The notes: a model not told the origin generated them from the sequence alone. Counted from the first letter of the stretch, positions 6,590 to 14,325 are shown. The stretch is DNA of 28,764 bases from an uncultured Collinsella sp. (GCA_900543515.1 UQRW01000027.1:1-28764); one strand, 5' to 3'. A program made the numbers and translations.

Positions 6590-7474
6590 CTATTTCAGCT
6601 CATCGATATCGATATGTTCGATGCTCTTGAGCGGCTGACCAAAGATAAAGCTGCCCGCCACCGCAAACTCGGCAATGTTATCGGCCGTCGTGGCAAAACG
6701 ATGCTGCGGCTCGGCGGCGTCGCCCGCCAGCTGCTCGCGGCGCGTGAGGATATCGGTCAGCTCGCGTGTGGTCTCCTCGGCGGAACTCACGACGCGCACC
6801 CCAGGCCCCAGCGCATGCCGGATAGGTCCCACCAACAGCGGGAAATGCGTACAGCCGAGCACCACGGTATCGATACCGTGGTCGCGCAGCGGCTCAACCG
6901 TGGCACCCACCAGCGCACGCACGGCAGGCGTATCGAAGATGTCCTCGTTCTCAAGCCACTGTTCCTGCAGATGTGCACCCGAGGCGAGCTCGTGTTCGAC
7001 AACCTCGACAAAGCTCGAGGCAGGACAGCCGTATACATCGACGCCGGCATCTAGATCCTGAATGGCGCGCGTGTAGGCGCCCGAGCGAATAGTGAGGTTG
7101 GTAGCGAGCACGCCCACGCGACGCGTACGCGTGCTGTTGATTGCTGCACGGGCACCCGGCGCGATCACGCCGATCACGGGAACGTCGAGCACTTGCTGAG
7201 CCAAACGCAAGGCCGCGGCGGTCGCCGTGTTGCAGGCGATGACCATGATCTTAACGTCGTGCCTCGATAGCCAGCGGCCCGCCTGCAGCGCAAACGAGCG
7301 AACCTCGTCCTCGGTGCGGGTGCCATAAGGGCAGCGCTTAGTGTCACCGAAATAGTAGACGGACTCGTGCGGAAGTGCCGTTGCGATCGCGCGCGCGACC
7401 GTCAAGCCGCCCAGGCCCGAGTCGAACACGCCGATCGGACGCGTGTCCCCGGCCATATTATCGATATCGGACAT
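6590..7474 (-). CDS. murI: Glutamate racemase
   Basis: Interconverts L- and D-glutamate to supply D-Glu for peptidoglycan. With the start at 7474 the product is 294 residues. FDSGLGGLTV (17-26), the first catalytic cysteine in IACNTATAAAL (Cys81) and the second in VVLGCTHFPLL (Cys208) are all present, as is FGDTKRCPYG. The ATG at 7474 is preceded by GGTGAGG. The frame extends upstream to a TTG at 7510, but no ribosome binding site is seen there. The adjacent murE fits a role in wall synthesis. Confidence 0.95.
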   Translation of the reverse strand: MSDIDNMAGDTRPIGVFDSGLGGLTVARAIATALPHESVYYFGDTKRCPYGTRTEDEVRSFALQAGRWLSRHDVKIMVIACNTATAAALRLAQQVLDVPVIGVIAPGARAAINSTRTRRVGVLATNLTIRSGAYTRAIQDLDAGVDVYGCPASSFVEVVEHELASGAHLQEQWLENEDIFDTPAVRALVGATVEPLRDHGIDTVVLGCTHFPLLVGPIRHALGPGVRVVSSAEETTRELTDILTRREQLAGDAAEPQHRFATTADNIAEFAVAGSFIFGQPLKSIEHIDIDELK

Positions 7475-7525
7475 TACCTCACCAGATTCTCTCTCGAAAA
7501 ATGCGACCAATCGTGATGCGTCGCG

Positions 7526-8437
7526 CTACGAACGGGCTGCGACCAGCAGCTCGGCCGTTGCCACCCAACCGTCGACAATCTTGCCGCGCGTAATATAGGC
7601 ATTGTCGCAGGCGTCCAAGAACTCCGGGGCACCGGCGCTCGTCAGGCCATTCTCGACCAGGCAGAACGTGCCCACGTGATCGGCCATGTAGAAGTCGGAC
7701 TCGGAATCGCCGAGCGCGAGCGTCTCCTCGCGCTCGATCCCTAGGTGCTCGCAGAAGCGCGCAATGGCGACGCCTTTGTTGAGGCCCGCGGGGTTGATGT
7801 TGAATGCGCGACCGTCCTCGACGCGATCGAGCTCGAGCGTCGTCGGCTTGGACAGATGCGTCAGGTGACCGTTGCAGGCCCACACCAGGCCGCAGCCGGC
7901 CTCGTCCAGGATGGCCTGAACCTCATCGTCGGGCACATCGCCGCGCATGCCGACGGTGACCTCACGGTACTTGTAGCCGGTCGACATGTCGTTGTGATAC
8001 TCGATCTTGTGCGGCCAGCGGGCGAGGATCTTCTCGCACACGCCGGTCTGCTCGATCACCTGGTGCGGCGTGAGGCCGCAAGAGGGGTCGTAGGGCATGT
8101 CGCCGGTCAGATACTCCCAATCGTTGGCTTTGAGGTCGTACATGACCAGGCCGCCCATCTCGCCGATGTAGGAGTTGAGACCGAGCACGCGCGCGTCCTC
8201 GTGGATCATGGTACGGTTGCGGCCAGAGGTGGGAACCACCTGAATACCAGCGCGAGCGAGCGCCACGACGGCCTCGACGAGTTTGGTCGAGGGGTTGCCG
8301 TCGTTGTCGCGCAGCACGCACGAGCCGGGTGCAAGCATCGTGGCATCCAGGTCGGTAAAGACGTACTTGACCTTGGCCAAGCGCTCGCGCATCTCGCCCG
8401 AAAGCTCAGCGACGGTCGGCAGGGTATTGTGGGACAT
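7526..8437 (-). CDS. HAD superfamily hydrolase (Cof-type phosphatase)
   Basis: Predicted Mg-dependent phosphatase of 303 residues; the substrate is unknown. Motif I is VFTDLDATML (Asp29 and Asp31), motif II is VPTSGRN, motif III is the Lys in GLNKGVAIARF, and motif IV is LALGDSESDFYM. The large cap domain between motifs II and III is of the Cof (C2) type. The ATG at 8437 has GGAGT upstream. A start at 8479 lacks a site, so it was not used. It sits between murE and murI, which hints at a house-cleaning or wall-precursor role, but this is only context. Sugar phosphates or flavin-type phosphates would be equally possible substrates. Confidence 0.85.
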   Translation of the reverse strand: MSHNTLPTVAELSGEMRERLAKVKYVFTDLDATMLAPGSCVLRDNDGNPSTKLVEAVVALARAGIQVVPTSGRNRTMIHEDARVLGLNSYIGEMGGLVMYDLKANDWEYLTGDMPYDPSCGLTPHQVIEQTGVCEKILARWPHKIEYHNDMSTGYKYREVTVGMRGDVPDDEVQAILDEAGCGLVWACNGHLTHLSKPTTLELDRVEDGRAFNINPAGLNKGVAIARFCEHLGIEREETLALGDSESDFYMADHVGTFCLVENGLTSAGAPEFLDACDNAYITRGKIVDGWVATAELLVAARS

Positions 8438-8544
8438 GGTTACTCCGTTTACGTAGAAGGGTTTGGACTTGGACGGCATGTTTTGATTGAGGGAACACGC
8501 TTATGGCGACAGCGCACTCAGGGCGCCGCCGCCATCATGGTTCA

Positions 8545-10107
8545 TTAGTCAAACTGGGTAACATCGATCAGGCGATTGGCCAGCGAAAGGTCGCTCTCGA
8601 TGGGCACGAACTCGTCGCCCACGTGCATGAGCTCCTCGTCACCCTTTGCCAGCAGCAAGACAATGGTGGGAGCATCGGGGTTGACGTACTCCTCGCGCGC
8701 CGCCTTGAACGCCGCATGCACAGCGGCTTCGCGATCGAGGATGATCTTGTTCGGCGTATCGTCGGGAACATGTTCGGCAAGCTCGCGACAGACCTTCATC
8801 GGGTCCTCGTGAGCCGGGTCCTCATTGGCAAAGATCATCAGGTCGGAATACGGTGCGGCCTCGCGCGGAAGCTGCTCGCGGCGCTCCTGCGCCTTGCCGC
8901 CGGCAGCGCCAAACACCGCAATGACCGGACTAGCGGGAAACGCGCGCTTGACCGACGAGAAAAGCGAGCGGAACGAAAGCTGGTTGTGCGCGTAGTCGAC
9001 GACACAAATCACGCGGCCGTCCTTCGACTCCACGACCTCCATACGGCCCGGCACACGCAGTTTTGAGAGGCCCTTCTTGATGGCATCGATACCGATGCCG
9101 ATCTCGCGCGCAGCGGCGATAGCGACCAGCGCGTTCTCCACGTTAAAGTCGCCCGCGATACCCAGCAGGACCTTCTCCCCCGCCTCGGACTCGTCGGCAC
9201 ACAAGCCATGCAAGTTGAACTCGATGCTAAAGCCGACCATGCGTACGTCGCTCGCCCACAGACTTGCCTCGGGATGCTCGACGCCAACGGTCACCAAGCG
9301 CTCGGCCGTCGACGCTGCCTCTAGCACACGGTCAACCTCTTCGGTGCCTAGATTCACCACGGCGGTCTTTGCCTGGTCAAAGATCCTGAGTTTGCTCTCA
9401 AAATAATCCTCAAACGTGGGGTGTTCGATCGGCGAGATGTGGTCGCGGCCGATGTTGAGGAAGCACGCCACGTCAAACGGCAGATTCTCGACGCGTTGGT
9501 ACTTGAGCGCCTGGCTCGAAACCTCCATGACCATGGACTGGCGACCGGACGTGCGGCAGTTGGCGATATGGCGCCAAACCTCGGGGGCCTCGGGCGTGGT
9601 GTTGGTGCTCTCGTAGCACTCGATACCATCGTCGGTACTCACCGAGCCGATCATGCCGCAGGACTCGCCCGCCGCCTTGATGATGGACTGGAGCATAAAA
9701 GCGGCCGTGGTCTTTCCCTTGGTGCCGGTGATGCCCACGATCTTGACGTCGTGGTCGGGACGGTCGTAGACCTCCGGCGGCAACAGGGCCATGGCCGTGC
9801 GAACACTATCAACAACCAGCATCGCAGCACCGCTCTCCTTCGCCAGCGGCTCCAGAGACTCGACCAGTGACTCCTCGCACACAAATGCGACGGCGCCCGC
9901 ATCGAGCACCATGCTCAAAAACGCGGGCTTAAAGGCAGCACCTTTGCAGAAGAACACGTCACCTGCCGAGACCGCGCGCGAATCAAACGAGCAGCCGGTC
10001 ACGGCACGCTCGTCAACCTGCTCTGATGCGCGCAGCTCGCCGCACACATCGAGAAGCTTGGCAAGCGTATCGACCGTGGTCACGGTCGCGGAATCCGAAT
10101 GGTGCAT
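8545..10107 (-). CDS. murE: UDP-N-acetylmuramoyl-tripeptide synthetase (MurE-type ligase)
   Basis: Adds the third amino acid to UDP-MurNAc-L-Ala-D-Glu using ATP. The 520-residue product has the N-terminal MurE domain with FDSRAVSAGDVFFCKGA (41-57). The P-loop is GITGTKGKTT (125-134), and the catalytic core holds STNTTPEAPEV (167-177) and EVSSQAL (195-201). Lys239 in FESKLRIF is the likely carbamylated lysine. In DAP-adding enzymes the substrate motif is DNPR. Here the equivalent is NEDPAHEDP (428-436), closer to the DNPANDDP of the Lys-adding Staphylococcus enzyme. L-Lys or L-Orn is therefore the likely substrate rather than meso-DAP. The start at 10107 has AAAGGTG upstream, and a clear promoter lies 35 bases further up. 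Confidence 0.92.
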   Translation of the reverse strand: MHHSDSATVTTVDTLAKLLDVCGELRASEQVDERAVTGCSFDSRAVSAGDVFFCKGAAFKPAFLSMVLDAGAVAFVCEESLVESLEPLAKESGAAMLVVDSVRTAMALLPPEVYDRPDHDVKIVGITGTKGKTTAAFMLQSIIKAAGESCGMIGSVSTDDGIECYESTNTTPEAPEVWRHIANCRTSGRQSMVMEVSSQALKYQRVENLPFDVACFLNIGRDHISPIEHPTFEDYFESKLRIFDQAKTAVVNLGTEEVDRVLEAASTAERLVTVGVEHPEASLWASDVRMVGFSIEFNLHGLCADESEAGEKVLLGIAGDFNVENALVAIAAAREIGIGIDAIKKGLSKLRVPGRMEVVESKDGRVICVVDYAHNQLSFRSLFSSVKRAFPASPVIAVFGAAGGKAQERREQLPREAAPYSDLMIFANEDPAHEDPMKVCRELAEHVPDDTPNKIILDREAAVHAAFKAAREEYVNPDAPTIVLLLAKGDEELMHVGDEFVPIESDLSLANRLIDVTQFD

Positions 10108-10141
10108 CTTTCACCTTTCTCAGCCATTTGGCAGGGACGGT

Positions 10142-10170
10142 TTTATAGTAACTGAAACGCACCCACGCAA
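10142..10170 (-). promoter_or_regulatory. murE promoter
   Basis: Minus-strand -35 TTGCGT (10165-10170), a 17-base spacer and -10 TATAAA (10142-10147). The -35 touches the T-run of the asnB terminator, so the two units are packed head to tail. Confidence 0.7.
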
Positions 10171-10193
10171 AAACGGCTCCCGGAGGAGCCGTT
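10168..10193 (-). terminator. Intrinsic terminator of asnB
   Basis: A 9-bp stem, AACGGCTCC and GGAGCCGTT with a 4-base loop, runs straight into TTTTTG on the minus strand. It lies 25 bases after the asnB stop. Confidence 0.9.
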
Positions 10194-10218
10194 ACGCGCA
10201 GGCGTTCGTAAGCCGAGG

Positions 10219-12099
10219 CTAGGCAGCCTGAACAGCGGGCTGGTCCTCGTCGATAAAGAAGCGCTTGTACCACACCAAGAACACGAGCGGCGTATAGATC
10301 TTGCGCTGGAAATCGCCCTTGCCCGCAAAGTGCAGATCGAGCAGGTGCATGAGTTCGTCGGTATCGAAGAACTCGCTTGCCCACGGCGCGGTGAAGTACT
10401 CCTTGACATAGTCGTACCACTTTTGCTCGCGCAGCCAGTAGACAATCGGCACCGGGAAGCCCACCTTGGGACGGGTGGCCCACTCATCGGGCAGCGACTT
10501 GTTGGCAGCGTGGCGGAGTACCTGTTTGTTGCCGTTCTCGTTGATGCGGTAGCGGTCGGGAATGTGCTCGGCGAACTCCATGACTTTGCGGTCCAGGAAG
10601 GGCACGCGCAGCTCCAGCGAGTGCGCCATGCACATCTTGTCGGCCTTGAGCAGAATGTCGCCCGGGAGCCACATGTTCATGTCCAGGTACTGCTTCTTGA
10701 CCAGTTCGGGCTGACCCTTCACGCGTGCGTAGATGGGTGCAGCGAGCTCAAAGGCGCCGTCGCCGGTGTTGTACTCGGGCTTGAGCACGCCGTCGACCTC
10801 GCGCTCCGGCCATACCAGAGCCTGTCCCAGGAACGACTTCTCGGGGATCTCGGCACCCTTGACCAGGAAGTTATGTCCCTTGAAGTACGGCATATGCAGC
10901 GCCAGGTTACCGAGCGCGCGACGGATGGGCAGCGGCACCATCTTTTTGTACTTGCGCACCGGGACCGTGTCCTCGTAGTAGGCGTAGCCGCCAAAGAGCT
11001 CGTCGGCGCCTTCGCCCGAAAGCACGACGGTAACGTCCTTGCGGGCCATCTCGGCCAAGAACCACAGCGGCACGGAAGACAGGTTGGACTGCGGCTCGTC
11101 CATGTGATACTGGATGTCCTCGAGCGCACCGAAGAACTCGTCGGCGGTAATCATCTTGCGAACGTTCTCGACGCCGAGCTTATCGGAAAGCTCCTTGGCG
11201 TAGTTGGTCTCGTTGAAGTTCTTGTAGTCAAAGCCCACCGAGAAGGTCTTGTCGGGCATGAGGCAAGCGGCGATGTAGCTGGAGTCGACGCCACCGGAGA
11301 GGAACGACGCGACCTTGACGTCGGCGATGCGATGGGCCTCGACGCTCTCGTGCACGACCTCGTCCAGCTCGTCGACGTACTCCTCGAACGGCTTCTCGAC
11401 GGCAGAGTAATCGCAATCCCAGTAGCGCTCGATGTTCATCTTGCCGGTCGGGATATCGACGGTAAAGTAGTGCGCCGGCGGCAGCTTGTAGACACCCTCG
11501 AAGAAGGTCTCCTCGGTTGCCGAATACTGCAGCGTCATGTACGGACGCAGGGCCTTTTTGTTGACCGCCTTGTGGAAGTGCGGGTAGTCCAGGAAGCTCT
11601 TGATCTCAGAACCAAAGAGCACGCCCGGAGCGCCGTCGCCCGCATCGGCCATGGGATAGTAGTAAAGCGGCTTGATGCCAAAGATGTCGCGGGCGCCAAA
11701 AAGCTTGTTCTTCTTTTTGTCCCAGATGACGAAGGCGTACATACCGCGCAAGCGATCGAGTACGGCCTCGCCCCACTCCTCGTAGCCGTGCAGGAGGCTC
11801 TCGGTGTCGGCGCCGCAGTGGAACTTGTAGCCCTTGGCCTCGAGCTCGGAACGGAGTTCTTGGAAGTTGTAGATCTCGCCGTTAAAGACGATAACGACGC
11901 TACCGTCCTCGTTAGCCATGGGTTGGGCGCCAGCCTCGGTCAGGTCGAGGATCGACAGGCGGCGGAAGCCGAGGGCAACGCGGCCGTCGATAAACTGACC
12001 GCCCATGTCGGGACCGCGATGGACGATGCGGTCCATCATCTTGGTGAGCACCTCGGATTGGTTATCCGTCCCACCGACAAAACCGACAAAACCGCACAT
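10219..12099 (-). CDS. asnB: Asparagine synthase (glutamine-hydrolysing)
   Basis: Makes asparagine from aspartate, ATP and glutamine. The 626-residue product begins MCGFVGFVGG; Cys2 is the class II amidotransferase nucleophile. The glutaminase domain covers about 2-210 and includes RGPD (28-31), RLSILDL and FNGEIYNFQEL (72-82). The synthetase domain has the pyrophosphate loop SGGVDSS (268-274) and LSGEGADELFGGYAYY. The length suits the B. subtilis AsnB-like group. The start at 12099 has AGGGG eight bases upstream. It stands alone, with its own promoter (-10 at 12151-12156) and terminator. Confidence 0.96.
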   Translation of the reverse strand: MCGFVGFVGGTDNQSEVLTKMMDRIVHRGPDMGGQFIDGRVALGFRRLSILDLTEAGAQPMANEDGSVVIVFNGEIYNFQELRSELEAKGYKFHCGADTESLLHGYEEWGEAVLDRLRGMYAFVIWDKKKNKLFGARDIFGIKPLYYYPMADAGDGAPGVLFGSEIKSFLDYPHFHKAVNKKALRPYMTLQYSATEETFFEGVYKLPPAHYFTVDIPTGKMNIERYWDCDYSAVEKPFEEYVDELDEVVHESVEAHRIADVKVASFLSGGVDSSYIAACLMPDKTFSVGFDYKNFNETNYAKELSDKLGVENVRKMITADEFFGALEDIQYHMDEPQSNLSSVPLWFLAEMARKDVTVVLSGEGADELFGGYAYYEDTVPVRKYKKMVPLPIRRALGNLALHMPYFKGHNFLVKGAEIPEKSFLGQALVWPEREVDGVLKPEYNTGDGAFELAAPIYARVKGQPELVKKQYLDMNMWLPGDILLKADKMCMAHSLELRVPFLDRKVMEFAEHIPDRYRINENGNKQVLRHAANKSLPDEWATRPKVGFPVPIVYWLREQKWYDYVKEYFTAPWASEFFDTDELMHLLDLHFAGKGDFQRKIYTPLVFLVWYKRFFIDEDQPAVQAA

Positions 12100-12150
12100 A
12101 TACTATCCCCTCTGCTGTTGCTGGGCATTAAATCGAATCAGTAGCTTTTG

Positions 12151-12156
12151 AGTATA
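12151..12156 (-). promoter_or_regulatory. Probable -10 box of asnB
   Basis: TATACT on the minus strand, 51 bases upstream of the asnB start. No good -35 is visible at 16-18 bases, so the promoter may need an activator or may be weak. Confidence 0.4.
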
Positions 12157-12267
12157 CCCGAGGGCGTAAAGAGGGGCGGAATGTTCAGGCAATCTCAACT
12201 GAATCAGCTCCGCTGTGACACGCGCCAGTTACCTTTAATGGATATGAGGTGAATGGGGCGATTGTTT

Positions 12268-12276
12268 TGCTATACT
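12268..12276 (+). promoter_or_regulatory. Extended -10 promoter of tRNA-Val
   Basis: TGCTATACT is an extended -10 (TGn plus TATACT) ending 10 bases before the tRNA 5' end. The -35 region is poor, as is common with extended -10 promoters. Confidence 0.6.
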
Positions 12277-12286
12277 CTCTCCGCAC

Positions 12287-12362
12287 GGGCGATTGGCGCA
12301 ACGGTTAGCGCAGGTGCTTTACACGCACAAGGCTGGGGGTTCGAATCCCTCATCGCCCACCA
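12287..12362 (+). tRNA. tRNA-Val (anticodon TAC)
   Basis: The acceptor arms GGGCGAT and ATCGCCC pair perfectly, followed by discriminator A and an encoded CCA. The D-arm is GCGC/GCGC. The anticodon loop TTTACAC gives anticodon TAC. The T-arm is GGGGGTTCGAATCCCTC. It is the only plus-strand gene in the left 27 kb. Its 3' tail is repeated at 12530-12551. Confidence 0.94.
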
Positions 12363-12431
12363 CTGAATTGGAAACGGTCCTCGAAAGAGGACCGTTTTTG
12401 TTTGGGCCCATTTCATGGGATTCGAACCCGC
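12345..12431 (+). repeat. tRNA-tail / terminator / T-arm-like repeat, copy 1
   Basis: The unit consists of the 22-base tRNA 3' tail and flank (12345-12366), a 37-base terminator segment (12367-12403), then a 28-base block GGGCCCA..CATGGGATTCGAACCCGC (12404-12431). The same three parts recur exactly 185 bases downstream. Confidence 0.8.
12372..12403 (+). terminator. Terminator of tRNA-Val
   Basis: The stem AAACGGTCCTC and GAGGACCGTTT around a GAAA tetraloop is followed by TTGTTT. It starts 10 bases after the tRNA CCA. Confidence 0.9.
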
Positions 12432-12435
12432 AAGG

Positions 12436-12521
12436 GTGCGGAGCTGAGGAAACGCGAAGCGTTTTCCAGCGCAGCACGCGAGGGCCGTAGGCCCGAAGCG
12501 AAAGCGGGCGGCGTCAGCCGC
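12436..12521. repeat. Cluster of three stacked hairpins
   Basis: Hairpin 1 (12436-12477) nests GTGC/GCAC, GCTG/CAGC and GGAAACGC/GCGTTTTCC around GAA. Hairpin 2 is GGGCC-GTA-GGCCC (12482-12494). Hairpin 3 is GCGGC-GTCA-GCCGC (12508-12521). They fill the space between the two tRNA-tail copies. There is no open frame with a start site. The block could be a structured RNA or the remains of an inserted element. Confidence 0.55.
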
Positions 12522-12529
12522 ACGCGGAC

Positions 12530-12616
12530 ATCCCTCATCGCCCACCACTGATTTGATAGGCTCCCAGCAATGGGAGCCTTTCTTTTTTGGGCCCAGTGCA
12601 TGGGATTCGAACCCGC
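12530..12616 (+). repeat. tRNA-tail / terminator / T-arm-like repeat, copy 2
   Basis: Positions 12530-12551 repeat the last 18 bases of tRNA-Val with CCA plus flank, identical over 22 bases. A 37-base segment with an unrelated terminator follows (12552-12588). Then comes the 28-base block (12589-12616) with two mismatches to copy 1. The 5' part of the tRNA is absent, so this is a tail only and not a second tRNA gene. Confidence 0.8.
12558..12588 (+). terminator. Second terminator after tRNA-Val region
   Basis: AGGCTCCC and GGGAGCCT around AGCAAT, followed by TTCTTTTTT. It has no gene of its own directly upstream and belongs to the duplicated tRNA-tail unit. Confidence 0.85.
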
Positions 12617-12654
12617 CAGCACGTCTGTCACAAAGGCCGTGGCCAAATAATGGC

Positions 12655-12841
12655 AAAAATGAGTACTGCTACTTTGCTTGCAACATATAAAAAGATAGCG
12701 TTTGCTTAAGTTACGCAACATATGTCCATTATAAGGACTAACAGTTAGATCACAATCGTGCATTCATCGCCATTTCGACTTGCTATCTGGCCTTATTAGT
12801 CCAAAATTGCTGCTACCAAATCGGTAGCAGTACTCATATTT
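12655..12841. mobile_element. AT-rich block with 18-bp terminal inverted repeats (MITE-like)
   Basis: The ends AAAAATGAGTACTGCTAC (12655-12672) and GTAGCAGTACTCATATTT (12824-12841) are inverted repeats with 17 of 18 matching. The interior is distinctly AT-rich compared with the surroundings and has no plausible gene. An inner hairpin CTGCTACC-AAATC-GGTAGCAG (12810-12830) reuses the same CTGCTAC motif. No clear target-site duplication is visible. It could be a small non-autonomous element, or a regulatory region with paired operator sites. Confidence 0.4.
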
Positions 12842-12855
12842 AATGTTTTTTGACC

Positions 12856-12907
12856 AGCGGGTCTCCCTGCCTTAGCAAATCTAAGGCAAAACGGGCTCCA
12901 GACCGCT
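12856..12907. repeat. Imperfect long hairpin downstream of argD
   Basis: Outer arms AGCGGGTCT and AGACCGCT enclose an inner perfect stem CCTTAG-CAAAT-CTAAGG (12870-12886) with further partial pairing (CCC/GGG) between. On the minus strand it lies 66 bases past the argD stop and is followed by GGTCAAAAAAC, not by T, so it is not a standard terminator. The rest of 12908-12972 shows nothing recognisable. Confidence 0.5.
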
Positions 12908-12972
12908 GAATCATGCCACATAGGGCACGCCCGCAGTCCGGAACCCGGTCCAAATTGAGTTATTGCGCTGCG

Positions 12973-14256
12973 TTAGACCAAGACACCCGACAGGATCTCG
13001 ATCAGACTGTCCACGTCGGCTTCCTCGCAGACGAGCGGCGGCAAGAAACGCAGCGTATGAGCACCCGTAGCGTTAATCACGGCACCGGCGGCCAGCGCGC
13101 GGGCAACAATATCATGTGCGTCGCCCGCGGCATCATCCAAATCACAGCCGAGCATCAAGCCGCGGCCACGTACCTCGGTCACGTGCGGCAGCTTGGCGAG
13201 CTTTGCCTCCATATAGGCACCCACCTTGGCAGCATGCTCGGCATAATCGCCGCGCACGAGCGCGGAGAGCGTCGCGGCACACGCCGTGATGGCCAGGCAG
13301 CTACCGCCAAAGGTCGAGCCGTGGTCGCCCGGCTTAAACACGTCAGCAATCTCCTTCTTTGCCACGACGGCACCCATGGGCACGCCGTCGGCAATGCCCT
13401 TGGCAAGGCTCATGATGTCGGGCTCCACGCCATAGGTTTGGAACGCAAATGGCTTGCCGGAGCGGAAGATGCCGCACTGAACCTCGTCGGCGATAAGCAC
13501 GGCGCCCACTTCGTGTGCCAGGTCGCGCGCTGCCGCCATAAACTCCTCGGTCATGGGGTGCACGCCACTCTCACCTTGGATCGGCTCGAGCATCACGGCG
13601 CAAATATCACTGCCCAGCTGCTTAAAGATCGCACGCAGCTCATCGACATTGTTGGGCGTGCAGGCCACAAAGCCACCCGGCAGCGGACGGAAACTATCCT
13701 GCAGCCAATCCTGCATGGTGGCGGCAATGGTCTCGAGCGTACGGCCGTGGAAGCCGCCGCGCATGCACACGATGGTGTTGCCGCCGTTACCGGCACGCTT
13801 GGCGTACAAGCGCGCGAGCTTCATCGAGCCCTCGTTGGCCTCGGCGCCGGAATTGGCAAAGAACGTCTCCCACACCTGCTCGCCCGCAGCCGGGGCACCA
13901 AGAGCAGCTGCCGTGGTCTCATCGCCGGCGGCAATGGCATCGGCAAGCACGCGCGCACCATCTACGTCGTCGTTAGCAAGCTTGGACAGCAGCGCCGCGA
14001 CCTGTCCGCGCTGCTCGATGTAGAAGTAATTGGAGACATGCATGAGCTTTTTGGTCTGTGCCTCGAGCGCCGAGAGCACAGCCAGGTTGCCATGACCTAG
14101 GCTGCACACGCCGATGCCGGCAAGAAAGTCGAGGTACTCACGGCCATCGTCGCCGGTGAGCTTCATGCCGTGGCCCTCGACAAACTCGACCGGAGAGCGG
14201 CCAAAGGTATGCATAACGTAATGGGATTCAAGCGATTGCTGAGCTGCAAGTGACAT
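12973..14256 (-). CDS. argD: Acetylornithine aminotransferase
   Basis: PLP enzyme that transaminates N-acetylglutamate semialdehyde to N-acetylornithine. The 427-residue class III aminotransferase has NSGAEANEGSMKLAR (135-149), GGFHGRTLETIA (167-178), the PLP-contacting IADEVQCGIFRSG (255-267) with Asp257, and the Schiff-base Lys286 in SLAKGIADGVPMGA. A stretch at about 100-127 (DDVDGARVLADAIAAGDETT and on) is longer than in many homologues, bringing the protein above the usual 390-410 residues. The start at 14256 has AAAGG upstream. It is the last gene of the argCJBD cluster. Confidence 0.93.
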   Translation of the reverse strand: MSLAAQQSLESHYVMHTFGRSPVEFVEGHGMKLTGDDGREYLDFLAGIGVCSLGHGNLAVLSALEAQTKKLMHVSNYFYIEQRGQVAALLSKLANDDVDGARVLADAIAAGDETTAAALGAPAAGEQVWETFFANSGAEANEGSMKLARLYAKRAGNGGNTIVCMRGGFHGRTLETIAATMQDWLQDSFRPLPGGFVACTPNNVDELRAIFKQLGSDICAVMLEPIQGESGVHPMTEEFMAAARDLAHEVGAVLIADEVQCGIFRSGKPFAFQTYGVEPDIMSLAKGIADGVPMGAVVAKKEIADVFKPGDHGSTFGGSCLAITACAATLSALVRGDYAEHAAKVGAYMEAKLAKLPHVTEVRGRGLMLGCDLDDAAGDAHDIVARALAAGAVINATGAHTLRFLPPLVCEEADVDSLIEILSGVLV

Positions 14257-14325
14257 GGGATGCCTTTCGTTGAGCGCCGGACGGCGCGGGGCTATGGATG
14301 CAGGAATGGGGCGGCTGCGGGTCAG

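Noticed and set aside
5678..7054. A 458-residue open frame on the plus strand
   Set aside because: Spans rph and part of murI on the opposite strand and matches no family.
10330..12144. A 604-residue open frame on the plus strand
   Set aside because: Antisense shadow of asnB.
12530..12553. A second tRNA-Val gene
   Set aside because: Only the 3' tail with CCA is present; D-arm, anticodon arm and 5' acceptor strand are missing.
12413..12763. A 116-residue open frame on the minus strand
   Set aside because: Passes through the repeated T-arm-like blocks and a terminator; no ribosome site or family likeness.
12363..12972. A CRISPR array in the repeat-rich gene-free stretch
   Set aside because: There are only two copies of each unit, 185 bases apart, with no regular repeat-spacer pattern and no cas genes.
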